Translations under genes and position numbers: made by a program
Shown here: positions 1 to 9,547 of the stretch, in pieces
Position numbering within the stretch: position 1 is the stretch's first letter
Layout: each line of letters opens with the position of its first letter
Source of the DNA: Nitratiruptor tergarcus DSM 16512
GTDB lineage: Bacteria > Campylobacterota > Campylobacteria > Campylobacterales > Nitratiruptoraceae
Direction: 5' to 3'
NCBI RefSeq assembly: GCF_027946175.1
Contig: NZ_AP026671.1
Span: forward strand, 1,550,001 to 1,614,000
DNA: 64,000 nucleotides
Notes under the pieces: model-generated
What the model was told of the DNA's origin: nothing
What the model saw: only the letters and a program-made list of their open reading frames with translations
Databases searched by the model: none

Positions 1-270
1 GCAAGTGATGCATGGATGATTGAAGAGTGTAAAGATGGTAAATTGCATTTCACCGTAGAAGGAAGCAGTGAATTAGCAAAAGGGATGATCCCATTGATGC
101 TCAAAATCTTTAACGACCGCACTCCTGATGAGATTCTCTCTTTTGATCCCCAAAAACTCTATGCCCTAGGATTTGATAAAATTTTGAGTCCTACGAGACT
201 ACAAGGGATGGAAGCCTTTTTAAAACGTATCTATACAGCTGCCCAGAAGTGTAAAGAGCAAAATATATAG
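1..270 (+). CDS. sufE: SufE-like sulfur acceptor, 3' part only
   Basis: The frame is open through position 1 (it reads A-S-D-A-W before the first visible methionine), so this is the C-terminal part of a gene that starts outside the window. The remaining ~89 residues match the SufE/YgdK fold: the segment after the catalytic cysteine loop, the 'NDRTPDEIL' helix and the 'LSPTRLQGM' C-terminal signature. In the family, SufE takes persulfide sulfur from a SufS-type cysteine desulfurase and passes it to Fe-S cluster assembly in the cytoplasm. The catalytic Cys should lie just upstream of base 1 and cannot be seen. A lone SufE-like protein with another partner is possible. Confidence 0.8.
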   Translation, partial: ASDAWMIEECKDGKLHFTVEGSSELAKGMIPLMLKIFNDRTPDEILSFDPQKLYALGFDKILSPTRLQGMEAFLKRIYTAAQKCKEQNI

Positions 271-306
271 TTTGCGCTATAATTTTGGCAAAAAAGAGGT
301 AAGCAG

Positions 307-1461
307 ATGAAAAAAATCTCTTTGCTTGTAATAAGCATTACACTCTCTTTTGCCATGGACGCTCCAAGCGGAGATTATCTAGGCTCGCTTATCGATTATT
401 TAAAGAGTAAAAGTGTGCCTGTAAATGGCACATTTTATCAGTACGATTTTGAAAAAGATGGAAAAATCGATCGCAGCGATTGGCTTTATGTTGCCAATAA
501 TGCGCAAAAAACTCCTTATCGTCTTATGGGAAAAACACCAACCGACCAAGACGCCTTTGGGTGGTTGTTACTAACTACAATACCCAAAGATCTTAATCTC
601 AACAACCCTTCAGGATACTTTGTCAAAATTGATTGTCCTAAAGATTATGAACTCTATGGACAAAAACATGCTGGTGCATTTTCATGGGTATACATTGTCA
701 ATAGTAAAGTGTATAAACTTATGGGAGCAAAGTCAAATCACAATTTTGATTATCTCGATATTAATGGTGACGATAATCCAGATCCTTTACCAAACCTCTC
801 TGCTTCAATAGATACCTCAATGCAAGTGCATTTCAATACCATAGAGTCACAACAAAGCAGCAGTGCTGAGCAAAAATATACATGTGAAGAGAGAATTGAA
901 AAAAGCTATCAAGGCAGTCAAGTATCAATGGTGCGATCCTCTTGGTACCAGGGAAACGTGAAATATAATTGCAAATTAAATGCACTCAATCCATGGTCTT
1001 TAGCTGTTGAAACTCTTGCTGTTAACAATATTATAAGAACAGAAAATTACGATATGCAATATGATAGGCACCATCTTCAAGGCACTGCTACATATAACTA
1101 TAAATCTGGAAGTGTCCATATTGTTGGAAGTTATGACAACAAAGCATTTAATTGCTATGAATACTACCGCAAAATAGTACCTCTTACATTGCATAACAAT
1201 AATCCTGACGAGATTGAAAACATAATGGAAGAGTGGGGAGCAGATGGACCTTGTGATGAAAACTTTTTGCGCACTACCTGCCCTGCTTGGTACTATAACG
1301 AGCTCCAAGAGTGTACAGCTACTGGCCAAAAACAATCAACTCCTCTAGGTATTTTAAGTGCCAAAAAATTCAATACCTCTTTTATGAGAGATTTTGCAAT
1401 TTATGAAAATAGTGGGAAAGTAGATCTCGTTCATACTGAAGAGAGCTATAAAAAAGAGTAA
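307..1461 (+). CDS. Secreted protein with EF-hand/dockerin-like loops, unknown function
   Basis: 384 residues. The first ~16 residues form a Sec signal peptide (two Lys, then a hydrophobic run ending near 'SFAMDAP'), and the start has an AAAGAGGT-type ribosome site. Two calcium-loop-like stretches are visible: 'DFEKDGKIDRSD' near residue 47 (D, E, D, G, I at EF-hand positions) and 'DINGDDNPD' near 151. The second half carries several Cys (near 'CEERIEKSY', 'FNCYEYY', 'CDENF', 'CPAWY', 'LQECTA'), consistent with disulfides in the periplasm or outside the cell. I recognise no catalytic domain. It stands alone between sufE and the convergent ribosomal operon. Function is not assigned. Confidence 0.75.
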   Translation: MKKISLLVISITLSFAMDAPSGDYLGSLIDYLKSKSVPVNGTFYQYDFEKDGKIDRSDWLYVANNAQKTPYRLMGKTPTDQDAFGWLLLTTIPKDLNLNNPSGYFVKIDCPKDYELYGQKHAGAFSWVYIVNSKVYKLMGAKSNHNFDYLDINGDDNPDPLPNLSASIDTSMQVHFNTIESQQSSSAEQKYTCEERIEKSYQGSQVSMVRSSWYQGNVKYNCKLNALNPWSLAVETLAVNNIIRTENYDMQYDRHHLQGTATYNYKSGSVHIVGSYDNKAFNCYEYYRKIVPLTLHNNNPDEIENIMEEWGADGPCDENFLRTTCPAWYYNELQECTATGQKQSTPLGILSAKKFNTSFMRDFAIYENSGKVDLVHTEESYKKE

Positions 1462-1464
1462 CAA

Positions 1465-1489
1465 ACACTGGAGCTTTCGCTCCAAGTGT
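1465..1489. terminator. Hairpin between convergent genes
   Basis: Stem ACACT-GGAGC / GCTCC-A-AGTGT with a TTTC loop and one bulged A. It lies between the stop of the secreted protein gene and the stop of rplT, so it could end transcription from both sides. U-runs on either side are weak. Confidence 0.5.
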
Positions 1490-1493
1490 ATAT

Positions 1494-1847
1494 TTAAGAG
1501 AGGGCAGCCTTTGCTTTTTCTACAACTTTTGCAAAAGCTTCTGGTTCATTCATAGCCATATCTGCCAAGATCTTTCTGTCAAGCTCAATATTTGCCTGCT
1601 TGAGACCATGAATAAATCGTGAATAACTTATATCATTCAGTCTGCATGCTGCATTGATTCTTGTGATCCAAAGTTTTCTAAAATCTCTTTTTTTCTGCTT
1701 TCTATCACGATATGCATAGACAAGACTTCTCTCAAGCTGCTCTTTTGCTTTTCTAAAATGTTTTCTTCTACCGCTGTAGAAACCCTTTGCAAGCTTTAAA
1801 ATCTTTTTGTGTCTTCTTCTTCTAACAACACCTGTTTTTACTCTCAT
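1494..1847 (-). CDS. rplT: 50S ribosomal protein L20
   Basis: 117 residues, the usual length. The N-terminus '[18 protein letters not shown]' and the basic helix followed by '[19 protein letters not shown]' are diagnostic for L20, which binds 23S rRNA early in 50S assembly. It is the last gene of thrS-infC-rpmI-rplT, the common bacterial order, and follows rpmI by ~75 bp. That gap contains a small GC hairpin (CCGC-AAAA-GCGG on the minus strand, near 1880-1895). L20 autoregulates this operon in some bacteria; whether it does here cannot be told from the sequence. Confidence 0.97.
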   Translation of the reverse strand: MRVKTGVVRRRRHKKILKLAKGFYSGRRKHFRKAKEQLERSLVYAYRDRKQKKRDFRKLWITRINAACRLNDISYSRFIHGLKQANIELDRKILADMAMNEPEAFAKVVEKAKAALS

Positions 1848-1923
1848 TGTTTTCTCCCTTTACCTTTGATTTTTTTAGGTGCCGCTTTTGCGGACTTGAC
1901 CCGATATGGGTGGAGTTACTATC

Positions 1924-2118
1924 TTAATATGTAGATATTAACTCTCGTACTCTTGGCTCATCCACTTTGCTTACATAGTGTGGAGCTCTGAGGTGTCTTT
2001 TTGTTTTGGGGCTCTTTTTTGTAAGGATATGGCTTCTAAAAGCGCTTCCTCTTTTAATTTTGTTTTTGGTTTTTTTGAACCGTTTTGCAGCCCCTCTATG
2101 CGTCTTCATCTTTGGCAT
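1924..2118 (-). CDS. rpmI: 50S ribosomal protein L35
   Basis: 64 residues. The open frame extends upstream, but the true start is the ATG at 2118, which gives the typical '[17 protein letters not shown]' N-terminus and has GGGAG placed 6-7 bases upstream. Very basic, as expected for L35 of the 50S subunit. It lies between infC and rplT in the conserved translation operon. The 51-codon upstream extension has no family similarity and is rejected. Confidence 0.96.
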   Translation of the reverse strand: MPKMKTHRGAAKRFKKTKNKIKRGSAFRSHILTKKSPKTKRHLRAPHYVSKVDEPRVRELISTY

Positions 2119-2239
2119 GGCTACTCCCTTTGTAGAATTTAAGGTAAGTATTATAGCAAAAAGTGCTGAATGGGAGTTTAAAACAAAAGAGTAGTTAGAG
2201 TATCGGCGATCGAGACGCTCGATGCCGACAAAGAAGTAT

Positions 2240-2773
2240 TTACTTTTTCTTCTCCTCTTTTTTTGGAACAACGAGCATATTGATATAGCGTCCCTCTTGG
2301 TGAGGCTTTTTTTCTACAACGCCAATATCTTCTATGAGAGGAATAATCTTATTGAGCACTTCTATACCAGCCTCTGGGTTTGCCATTTCACGTCCTCGCA
2401 AAAATACGCGGAACTTTACATGTTTCCCTTTTTCAAGAAACTCTCGCGCATGTTTGACTTTGTAGTCTATATCGTTTTGTGCAATTTTGACTGAGAGTTT
2501 GATCTCTTTTACTTCTATCTTCGTCTGCTTCTTTTTGGCCTCTTTCTTTTTCTTCTCTTGCTGGTATTTAAACTTGCCATAGTCCATTATTTTACAAACT
2601 GGAGGATTGGCATTAGGGGCTATGAGCACTAGATCAAGGCCTTTCTCTTCAGCCAATGCGAGAGCTTCATCGCGGCTTATAATTCCATACTGTGTACCAT
2701 CATCTCCTATGCAGCGAACTTCACGTGCTCTTATCTGCTCATTCAAGAGCACTTCTTCTTTTTTCTTACTCAA
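2240..2773 (-). CDS. infC: Translation initiation factor IF-3
   Basis: 177 residues with the two IF-3 domains joined by a Lys-rich linker: N-domain '[17 protein letters not shown]' and '[12 protein letters not shown]' (about residues 10-75), C-domain from about 88 with '[18 protein letters not shown]'. IF-3 binds the 30S subunit, keeps it free of 50S and proofreads start codons. The ATG start overlaps the thrS stop by 4 bases (ATGA), so translation is coupled. The ordinary ATG is of note, because infC uses AUU or another rare start in many bacteria for autoregulation; that control seems absent here, unless a non-ATG start lies nearby. Confidence 0.96.
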   Translation of the reverse strand: MSKKKEEVLLNEQIRAREVRCIGDDGTQYGIISRDEALALAEEKGLDLVLIAPNANPPVCKIMDYGKFKYQQEKKKKEAKKKQTKIEVKEIKLSVKIAQNDIDYKVKHAREFLEKGKHVKFRVFLRGREMANPEAGIEVLNKIIPLIEDIGVVEKKPHQEGRYINMLVVPKKEEKKK

Positions 2774-4611
2774 AAGCGTACCTCACTTAATTTCTCCTTT
2801 ATTTTAAGAATAAAATCTTCTTCTGATAAATTATACTGAATTTTTTCTCTTCTGTCCCTTACAGCAACACTTTTTTGCTCCACTTCTTTATCTCCTAGTA
2901 CCACAACCATAGGAACTTTCTGTTTTTCTGCGTTGCGAATACGCTTATTAAGACTATCTTTAGAATCATAAATTTCGCTATCAATTCCCATTGATAGTAG
3001 TTTTTGCTGCAACTCTTGCGCATATGCCCTATGGGGATCTGCAATTGGAACAAAGATTACTTGCGTTGGAGCGATGAAGAATGGAAACTCTCCCGCATAG
3101 TGCTCTATCAAGATACCGATAAAGCGCTCAAAAGATCCCAAAATCGCTCTATGAATCATTACGGGACGCTTCGCACTATTATCACTATCAGTAAATTCAA
3201 GCTCGAATCGCTCAGGCAAATTAAAATCTACCTGAATTGTTCCACACTGCCATTTTCGCCCAATAGCATCCGTGATTTTTATATCGATTTTTGGCCCATA
3301 AAATGCACCACCACCTTCATCTATACCATATTTATGGCCATTTTCATCAAGAGCCTCTTTAAGCGCTTTTGTAGCAATCTCCCATATTGCATCGTCGCCT
3401 ATTGCTTTTTTAGGCTTAGTGGATATCTCCATTTCATAAGAGAAGTCAAAACTTTTCATTATTTCATCCACGAAACCTAATACCTCAAGAACGATATCTT
3501 TAATCTGCTCCGGCTTGCAAAAGATATGCGCATCATCTTGGGTAAATTCTCTTACGCGAAAGAGACCATGGAGTACTCCACTCTTTTCGTGCCTGTGTAC
3601 AACGCCATATTCAAAAAATTTGAGTGGAAGCTCTCTATAACTTCTCTTTTTTGATTTATAGATCATAATGTGACCAACACAGTTCATTGGTTTGATGCCA
3701 TACTCTACGCAGGTTTCTTTTTTTGTCTCATCATCACAGATCTCAGTAAAATACATATTCTCTTTGTAGTTTTGGTAATGGCCACTCTTTTTCCATAGTT
3801 CACTCTTTAAGATTTCTGGGCCACGTACAGGCTCATATCCTCTTTTTCTATGGGCAGCAAAAAGGAGCGATTCAAGTTTACTGCGCAGCCTTGCACCCTT
3901 TGGAAGCCAAAGTGGAAGGCCAGCGCCCACCTCATCACTGAACATAAAAAGCTCTAACTCACTTCCAAGCTTTCTATGATCACGCTTCTTGGCCTCTTCA
4001 ATCATAGTTAAATAGTCTTTGAGAGATTTCTTATCTGCAAAAGCCACTCCATAGATGCGTGTAAGCATCTCTTTTGTCTCATCTCCACCTAGATATGCTC
4101 CAGCTACGCGTGTGAGTTTGAAGTGCTTAAGATATTTAGTATTTGGTACATGAGGCCCACGACAAAGATCCTCAAAGTCTCCTTGCTTATAGATTGAGAC
4201 TACATCACTTGGTATCGATTTTAAAACCTCTTGTTTAAGATCGTCAGCTTTAAACTTCTCAATCGCTTCAGATTTTGGGATCTCATAGCGCGTGATATCG
4301 AGCTTGCGTTTAGCAATCTCTTGCATCTTCTTTTCAATCTTTGGGAGATCCTCTTCACTGATCTTTTGAGAAGTACGAAAGTCGTAATAAAACCCCTCAT
4401 CCACTACTGGTCCTACAAAAAACTTTGCATCGGGATAGAGTTCTTTGATAGCTTGTGCCATTAAATGTGCAGTTGAGTGGCGAAGAACTTCTAAAGCTTC
4501 TGGAGAGTTTTCAGGATAGATTTTTTCAGCGGATTCGATGTCGATATTTTTATCTTTTGCAGTTTGTAGATCTACTACTTCGTCATTAACTTTTATAGCG
4601 ATTGGCTCCAA
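2770..4611 (-). CDS. thrS: Threonyl-tRNA synthetase
   Basis: 613 residues. The editing domain carries H45xxxH49 ('[11 protein letters not shown]') and the later 'CRGPHVPNT'; the class II core follows with motif 2 ('[13 protein letters not shown]'), the zinc ligand region around 'MNCVGHI' and motif 3 '[13 protein letters not shown]'; an anticodon-binding domain occupies the last ~100 residues. It charges tRNA-Thr and hydrolyses mischarged Ser-tRNA. The HxxxH pair lies about 28 residues earlier than in the E. coli enzyme, so the N-terminal TGS domain is shortened, as in other Campylobacterota. First gene of the thrS-infC-rpmI-rplT unit. Confidence 0.97.
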   Translation of the reverse strand: MEPIAIKVNDEVVDLQTAKDKNIDIESAEKIYPENSPEALEVLRHSTAHLMAQAIKELYPDAKFFVGPVVDEGFYYDFRTSQKISEEDLPKIEKKMQEIAKRKLDITRYEIPKSEAIEKFKADDLKQEVLKSIPSDVVSIYKQGDFEDLCRGPHVPNTKYLKHFKLTRVAGAYLGGDETKEMLTRIYGVAFADKKSLKDYLTMIEEAKKRDHRKLGSELELFMFSDEVGAGLPLWLPKGARLRSKLESLLFAAHRKRGYEPVRGPEILKSELWKKSGHYQNYKENMYFTEICDDETKKETCVEYGIKPMNCVGHIMIYKSKKRSYRELPLKFFEYGVVHRHEKSGVLHGLFRVREFTQDDAHIFCKPEQIKDIVLEVLGFVDEIMKSFDFSYEMEISTKPKKAIGDDAIWEIATKALKEALDENGHKYGIDEGGGAFYGPKIDIKITDAIGRKWQCGTIQVDFNLPERFELEFTDSDNSAKRPVMIHRAILGSFERFIGILIEHYAGEFPFFIAPTQVIFVPIADPHRAYAQELQQKLLSMGIDSEIYDSKDSLNKRIRNAEKQKVPMVVVLGDKEVEQKSVAVRDRREKIQYNLSEEDFILKIKEKLSEVRF

Positions 4612-4675
4612 TCAATTCCTTTAAGCAATTTGGTATATCAATGCGCTAAAACTAACACACAAATATACCAAATCA

Positions 4676-4750
4676 TGGTGGTCGCGAGAGGATTCGAACC
4701 TCTGACCACTACGATGTCAACGTAGTGCTCTACCCCTGAGCTACGCGACC
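4676..4750 (-). tRNA. tRNA-Val (GAC)
   Basis: Minus-strand cloverleaf of 75 bases including an encoded CCA. Acceptor stem GGTCGCG/CGCGACC, D-arm 'GCTCAGGGGTAGAGC', anticodon stem CTACG/CGTAG with loop TTGACAT (anticodon GAC), T-arm 'CAGAGGTTCGAATCCTCTC', discriminator A. It lies between thrS and lspA. Confidence 0.97.
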
Positions 4751-4766
4751 GCAAGCGTTATTTTAC

Positions 4767-5198
4767 CTATTTTTTACGAAAATGTAAATAAATAAGCAGT
4801 CCCACTGCAACATCGATCATAACATCTGCAAAGTTAAATATTGCAAAATCGAACCAGCAGTGCCAATATACATAATCAATAACGCCGCCATACACAAATC
4901 TATCATAAAGATTGCCCAACGCAGCTCCAAAAAGGATACCAAAGAGCAGAGGATGAAACTGCAGCATCCTCTCGTGCCACACATAGATAAATGCCCCAAT
5001 CACCAAAACTAACAAAATCCACTTGAGCGATGTGCCCAAAAAGGCAAACATACTAAAAGCCACGCCCTTATTGAGCACATAACCTAGCGTAATACATCTG
5101 CTCTCCCAATAAAAACCTTGCAAGAAGAGATCTTTAATGGCTCTATCGATAAAGAAAACGCCTGCAACCATTAATATGAAAGCAAACATGAAACGCAT
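4767..5198 (-). CDS. lspA: Lipoprotein signal peptidase (signal peptidase II)
   Basis: 143 residues with four membrane helices. The conserved boxes are present: 'NKGVAFS' (~43-49), 'GAALGNLYDRFVYGGVIDY' (~91-109) and 'FNFADVMID' (~121-129). The catalytic aspartates of the family correspond to D108 in VIDY and D125 in FNFAD. The enzyme cleaves prolipoprotein signal peptides in the inner membrane after lipid attachment at the +1 Cys. Its ATG overlaps the glmM stop by one base (TGATG), so the two genes are co-transcribed, an arrangement seen in related species. Confidence 0.95.
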   Translation of the reverse strand: MRFMFAFILMVAGVFFIDRAIKDLFLQGFYWESRCITLGYVLNKGVAFSMFAFLGTSLKWILLVLVIGAFIYVWHERMLQFHPLLFGILFGAALGNLYDRFVYGGVIDYVYWHCWFDFAIFNFADVMIDVAVGLLIYLHFRKK

Positions 5199-6535
5199 CA
5201 GGCAAGCTCGTGCTGAAAAAATGCGATAAGCTCCTCCATCGCTTTATCAAGAAGTTTACGATCTTTTCCTTCAAGAAGAATACGCAATTTATTTTCTGTA
5301 CCAGAGTAGCGAATGAGGGAACGCAGCCCCTTTTGCTTCAGCTCTTCTTGAAGCTTTTCATATCCTTCAATCTCTTCAAGAGGTATTTTACGCTTAATAG
5401 CAATATTTTCGAGCCTACTTGGATAGAGCGTAAAGGGGCGTAAAATTTCACTTGCTTTTTTGTTGCTTTTAAGCATCAAAGCAGTAATTTGCAGTGCAGT
5501 AGCTATTCCATCGCCTGTCTTTGCATAGTCTCCAAAAACCACATGGCCACTCTGCTCTCCACCAAAATTGAGTCCTCGCTTTTTCATCTCATCTAGTACA
5601 TACTTGTCCCCTACACTGCAGCGTACAAGTGAAATATCACAACTTTGCAGATAATCCTCGAGCCCTTTGTTACTCATAACAGTTGCTACCATAGTGCGTT
5701 TTTGCAATTTTTCTTGAGAATCCAAAAAAGTAGCAAGAGCACCAAGTAGATGATCTCCATCTACAATCTCACCCTTTTCATCAACTACTACTAGCCTATC
5801 CGCATCCCCATCAAGGGCAAATCCAATATCAGCGCGATACTTTTTTACATTCGCAGCAAGTTCCTCTGGATGCATTGCCCCACATTTGTAATTGATATTA
5901 AAGCCGTTTGGTTTATCATTGATGACAATTACCTCAGCACCCAGCTCGCTAAATACAGTAGGAGCCACTTTGTAAGCAGCACCATTAGCAGTATCAATAA
6001 CGATGCGAAGATTATTGAGTGTAAGATCTTTTGGAAAAGAGTTTTTCAGATGCACAATATAGCGCCCAATAACATCATCTATCCTTTTAGAGGCTCCAAT
6101 ATCCTGATCTGTCTTTTGATTCTCTTCAATAATCTCCTCATTAAAATAGATCTGCTCAATCGCCTCTTCGTCACACTCTTGGAGCTTATCACCATTATGA
6201 TTAAAAAACTTAATACCATTATCATAGTAGGGATTATGGCTAGCGCTTATCATAATTCCCGCGTCACAGCGCATATCTGCAGTTAAAAAGGCAATTGCAG
6301 GTGTAGGCATAGGACCTATTTGAATCACGTTGTATCCAACAGCTGTTAATCCACTTACAAGCGCATTTTCTATCATATAACCGCTACGTCTTGTATCTTT
6401 TCCTACAAGAATTTTATTTGTTTTGCTATTTTTGCGAAAGTAGATCCCTGCTGCCATTGCAAGGCGCATACTTAACATTGCTGTCAGTTTTTCCCCGGCT
6501 TTACCGCGTACTCCATCCGTTCCAAAAAGTTGCAT
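5198..6535 (-). CDS. glmM: Phosphoglucosamine mutase
   Basis: 445 residues, normal length. It starts with the family signature '[14 protein letters not shown]'; the phosphoserine active site is S99 in '[13 protein letters not shown]'; the metal loop 'DGDADR' lies near residue 243; a late sugar-binding motif 'GGEQSGH' and a phosphate-binding '[10 protein letters not shown]' follow. It converts glucosamine-6-P to glucosamine-1-P for UDP-GlcNAc synthesis (peptidoglycan and LPS). Upstream and divergent is rpsT; downstream lspA overlaps. Confidence 0.97.
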   Translation of the reverse strand: MQLFGTDGVRGKAGEKLTAMLSMRLAMAAGIYFRKNSKTNKILVGKDTRRSGYMIENALVSGLTAVGYNVIQIGPMPTPAIAFLTADMRCDAGIMISASHNPYYDNGIKFFNHNGDKLQECDEEAIEQIYFNEEIIEENQKTDQDIGASKRIDDVIGRYIVHLKNSFPKDLTLNNLRIVIDTANGAAYKVAPTVFSELGAEVIVINDKPNGFNINYKCGAMHPEELAANVKKYRADIGFALDGDADRLVVVDEKGEIVDGDHLLGALATFLDSQEKLQKRTMVATVMSNKGLEDYLQSCDISLVRCSVGDKYVLDEMKKRGLNFGGEQSGHVVFGDYAKTGDGIATALQITALMLKSNKKASEILRPFTLYPSRLENIAIKRKIPLEEIEGYEKLQEELKQKGLRSLIRYSGTENKLRILLEGKDRKLLDKAMEELIAFFQHELA

Positions 6536-6549
6536 TTTTCTCTTCCTCT

Positions 6550-6589
6550 AAACTTAAAAGTTTATTAATTTAAAGTTATTTTAAACTTT
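6550..6589. repeat. Two inverted repeats with the same AAACTT/AAGTTT core
   Basis: In the divergent glmM/rpsT promoter region, AAACTT-AA-AAGTTT (6550-6563) is followed by AAAGTT-ATTTTA-AACTTT (6572-6589). Both read as palindromes built on nearly the same 6-base arm. They could be paired operator sites or promoter-associated hairpins. AT-rich sequence makes chance more likely than usual. Confidence 0.4.
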
Positions 6590-6638
6590 TTTTGGGTAGT
6601 ATTTTAGCCTAAAATTAATTTAAAAAGGATTAAAGGAA

Positions 6639-6911
6639 ATGGCAAATCATAAATCCGCTCTTAAAAGGGTACGCCAAACAAAAAAGAGAACAGAGAGAAA
6701 CAGATTTTACCGCACTAGAATGAAAAATATTATTAAATCGGTAAAAGAGGCAGTAGAAGCAGGTGATAAAGAGAAGGCTGTTGAGGCTTTAAAAGTTGCA
6801 AATAAAAGAATCCACGAGTATGTCAGCAAAGGCATTATTAAGAAAAATAATGCAGCACGAAAAGTATCAAAACTTCATAAATTAGTAAATTCAATGAGCG
6901 AGGCTGCATAA
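6639..6911 (+). CDS. rpsT: 30S ribosomal protein S20
   Basis: 90 residues. '[21 protein letters not shown]' at the start and '[15 protein letters not shown]' near the end are diagnostic for S20, a three-helix primary 16S rRNA-binding protein. The start is preceded by AAAGGAA. prfA follows after 19 bases, and the rpsT-prfA pair is common in Campylobacterota. Confidence 0.97.
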   Translation: MANHKSALKRVRQTKKRTERNRFYRTRMKNIIKSVKEAVEAGDKEKAVEALKVANKRIHEYVSKGIIKKNNAARKVSKLHKLVNSMSEAA

Positions 6912-6930
6912 GCAGCCCTGCAAGGCAGAT

Positions 6931-7998
6931 ATGTTAAAAGAGAAACTCCAACCCTTCATAGAACGCTACAACGAGATAAATAAGCTTCTCAGCTCTCCAG
7001 AAATAACGCAAGATATAAAAAAAATGACAATGCTCTCAAAAGAGCAAGCAGATATAGAGCCTATTGTAGAAAAAGCCAAAGAGTATTTTCAAACTCTTGA
7101 AGCTATAGAGGAAAACAAAGCACTTATTGAAGATGAAGAGCTAGGAGAGCTTGCAAAAGAGGAGCTCAAAGAGCTTGAGCCAAAAAAAGAGCAGCTAGAA
7201 GAAGAGATAAAAGTACTCCTCATTCCTAAAGATCCTAATGATGAAAAAGATATCTATCTCGAAATCCGCGCTGGTACTGGTGGAGAAGAGGCTGCACTCT
7301 TTGCTGCTGATCTTTTTAAAGCCTATGTACGCTATGCTGAAAAGAAGGGCTGGAAAGTAGAGATTGTAAGCTCAAGTGAGAGCGATACGGGGGGATATAA
7401 AGAGATTATTGCCAAAATCAAAGGAGAAGGTGTCTACAGCCGTCTCAAATATGAAGCAGGAACGCACCGCGTTCAGCGCGTTCCAGAGACTGAATCGCAA
7501 GGGCGTATCCATACCTCAGCTGTTACTGTAGCAATTATGCCAGAAGTAGATGATGTGGATGTAGAGATCAACCCAAACGATCTCAAAATCGATGTATACC
7601 GCTCAAGTGGATGTGGAGGTCAATCAGTCAATACGACAGACAGTGCTGTACGCATCACCCATATTCCTACAGGAATTGTTGTAGCAATGCAAGATGAAAA
7701 GAGCCAACACAAAAATAAAGAGAAGGCTCTCAAGGTGCTTAAAGCGCGTGTCTATGAAAAGATGATGCGTGAGCAGCAAGAGACTCTTGCAAAAGACAGA
7801 AAAGAGCAAGTTGGAAGCGGCGATAGAAGTGAGAGAATTCGTACCTACAACTATCCTCAAAACCGCATTACAGATCACCGCATAGGTCTTACGCTTTACA
7901 AGCTAGAAGAGATTATGCAAAGTGGCGATCTTGATCAAATTATAGAGCCTCTCATTGCCCACTACCAAGCGCAAAAAATACAAGAAGCTGGGCTATAA
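6931..7998 (+). CDS. prfA: Peptide chain release factor 1
   Basis: 355 residues. The GGQ loop (residues 229-231, '[16 protein letters not shown]') marks a class I release factor that triggers peptide release in the ribosome. The stop-recognition region reads '[19 protein letters not shown]', so the tripeptide of RF1 type (PxT) is P-E-T here instead of the more familiar P-A-T. The rest of the RF1 signature is intact, favouring RF1 (UAA/UAG) over RF2. Gln230 would be the site for PrmC methylation; no prmC is adjacent. Confidence 0.96.
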   Translation: MLKEKLQPFIERYNEINKLLSSPEITQDIKKMTMLSKEQADIEPIVEKAKEYFQTLEAIEENKALIEDEELGELAKEELKELEPKKEQLEEEIKVLLIPKDPNDEKDIYLEIRAGTGGEEAALFAADLFKAYVRYAEKKGWKVEIVSSSESDTGGYKEIIAKIKGEGVYSRLKYEAGTHRVQRVPETESQGRIHTSAVTVAIMPEVDDVDVEINPNDLKIDVYRSSGCGGQSVNTTDSAVRITHIPTGIVVAMQDEKSQHKNKEKALKVLKARVYEKMMREQQETLAKDRKEQVGSGDRSERIRTYNYPQNRITDHRIGLTLYKLEEIMQSGDLDQIIEPLIAHYQAQKIQEAGL

Positions 7999-8075
7999 CC
8001 CATCTTCGCACTCTCATACTTTAGCAAAAAAAAATAGCTTTTCTTAGGTAATTAATTATTATAATCGAAGAAGAA

Positions 8076-8093
8076 GGGTAAAAGATTTTACCC
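8076..8093 (-). terminator. Hairpin over the stop codon of the glucosaminidase gene
   Basis: Perfect 8-bp stem GGGTAAAA/TTTTACCC with a 2-base loop. It contains the TAA of the minus-strand gene at 8088-8090 and is followed on that strand by TTCTTCTTCG, so it may act as a terminator for the bax-like end of the operon. Confidence 0.5.
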
Positions 8094-8792
8094 CTCAAAT
8101 TCATGGAGACGATTCTTTTTGATGATAGTGGTTACAAGATGATTGTAGCGTCTTCCAAGCTCACTGTAGCGCTGCATAGTCATGGCAGCTTGGAGTCCAT
8201 CAAACTTTTTGCCCTCTTTTTTTGCAAGATAGCGTGCCATACGAAACTCTTTATAAGCAGCATGGCGGTTGAGATTGAGCATATAGGAAGCTATGGAGTC
8301 TTCTATAGTTTTAAAAATACGTATTTTATGTTTTTTCCCTGGAGTTCTCTGTTTTGGCACAAGACCATGTTTGCCATATGTCCACTCTCCAAAAAGATTG
8401 TTGGCCTCTTTGGCAAATCTACTCTTACCCCATCCGCTCTCAAGAGCTGCTTGCGCAAGCACTAAAGATACCGGAATAGTATCAATCTTTTTGAGATACT
8501 CCTGCTCATTATAGAGCTCTTTTATACGGTATTTTTTTGCCAAACGAGCGAGTTTTTGTAGCAGTGCATCATCTACAAGAGGATTTTTTCTATACTCTTG
8601 GAAAAATCTCTTTACAAATGCTCTTTGTTGCAAAATCTTTTTATTCTCTTTTTCTACCAATGGACGCAATATCTCAAAAAATTTCTGTTTTTGTAATTTC
8701 ACATCCTTAATAGAGTAATACCAGTTTGGTAATCCATCTGCTGCATAAACAAACAGCGTCAACATTACCAATAGACTTAAAACTCTTCTCAA
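8088..8792 (-). CDS. Exported Bax/FlgJ-like glucosaminidase-domain protein
   Basis: 234 residues. An N-terminal signal peptide (about residues 1-18, 'RRVLSLLVMLTLFVYAADG') is followed by a charged region and the glucosaminidase fold: 'VSLVLAQAALESGWGKSRF' near residue 111 holds the catalytic Glu, then 'NNLFGEWTYG' and 'IEDSIASYMLNLNRHAAYKEFR'. The domain cuts the glycan strand of peptidoglycan in the periplasm. It resembles E. coli Bax more than flagellar FlgJ, because there is no rod domain. The start overlaps the dapF stop by 4 bases, which ties it to the dapF-coaE-speE group. Confidence 0.88.
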   Translation of the reverse strand: MRRVLSLLVMLTLFVYAADGLPNWYYSIKDVKLQKQKFFEILRPLVEKENKKILQQRAFVKRFFQEYRKNPLVDDALLQKLARLAKKYRIKELYNEQEYLKKIDTIPVSLVLAQAALESGWGKSRFAKEANNLFGEWTYGKHGLVPKQRTPGKKHKIRIFKTIEDSIASYMLNLNRHAAYKEFRMARYLAKKEGKKFDGLQAAMTMQRYSELGRRYNHLVTTIIKKNRLHEFEG

Positions 8793-9547
8793 ACAATTCC
8801 CTCCTTAAAGGTTTCAAAAATTTTTTTCACTCTCCCTTTAAAGAAGAGGTTTTTATCTTCTTGGCGAATAGCGAGCTCTTCGCCGCTTTTTGGATAGAGA
8901 TTGACACTCTTATCAACTCTCCCCTCTTGTTGCGCTTTTACATAGCAAGCTGCCATACCGGTACCACATGCGAGTGTCTCATCTTCAACACCCCGCTCAT
9001 ACGTGCGTACCCCTATCTTTTTTGGGCTGTGGATTATAGCATAATTTACGTTAGCATTGTATTTTTCTCTCAATTTTCTTGCAACATCTTTATCAAAATG
9101 TTTCAAATCATCCACAATAGTCACTAAGTGCGGTACTCCAGTATCGATGAGCCACCACTCTCTTCCAAACTCCTCAATATCTCTTTGCAAGATCTTATAT
9201 GGGGTAAGTTGGCTCTCTACAATATCATCCTCTACACTTGCTTCTATCTCGCCAGCAAGTGTCAAAAAGCGCATCTTTTTTCCAGCAAGCCCAAAGCTGT
9301 ACGCATAGTGTGCTGCAGCACGGCTACCATTACCACACATAGCGGCCTCGCTTCCATCAGCGTTATAAAAATCCCATACAAAATCATACTCATTATGAGG
9401 CAAGAGAACTATGAGGCCATCGGCTCCAATACCTTCATGGCGATTGCAAAGCTCTCGTGCAATCTGGCTGCGATCTCGCTTGGTAAATGCATGGTAGAGA
9501 ATAAAATCGTTTCCGCTGGCACTATATTTAACCAATTGCATACTCAA
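8789..9547 (-). CDS. dapF: Diaminopimelate epimerase
   Basis: 252 residues. Two half-domains each carry a catalytic Cys: 'MCGNGSRAAAHYA' (about residue 71) and 'LACGTGMAACYVKA' (about residue 194). 'SASGNDFILY' at the N-terminus is the other family mark. It interconverts LL- and meso-diaminopimelate, feeding lysine and peptidoglycan synthesis. Its start overlaps the end of coaE by 20 bases; a start at the second Met (9541) is equally good. The operon order on the minus strand is speE-coaE-dapF-bax-like. Confidence 0.96.
   Translation of the reverse strand: MSMQLVKYSASGNDFILYHAFTKRDRSQIARELCNRHEGIGADGLIVLLPHNEYDFVWDFYNADGSEAAMCGNGSRAAAHYAYSFGLAGKKMRFLTLAGEIEASVEDDIVESQLTPYKILQRDIEEFGREWWLIDTGVPHLVTIVDDLKHFDKDVARKLREKYNANVNYAIIHSPKKIGVRTYERGVEDETLACGTGMAACYVKAQQEGRVDKSVNLYPKSGEELAIRQEDKNLFFKGRVKKIFETFKEGIV

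Noticed and set aside
5198-5443. Short + strand frame at the glmM end
   Set aside because: Shadow of glmM; no start signal.
8041-8087. Possible additional terminator for prfA (A-run and GCT)
   Set aside because: The only strong stem here lies over the opposite-strand stop; no convincing stem with a U-run for prfA.
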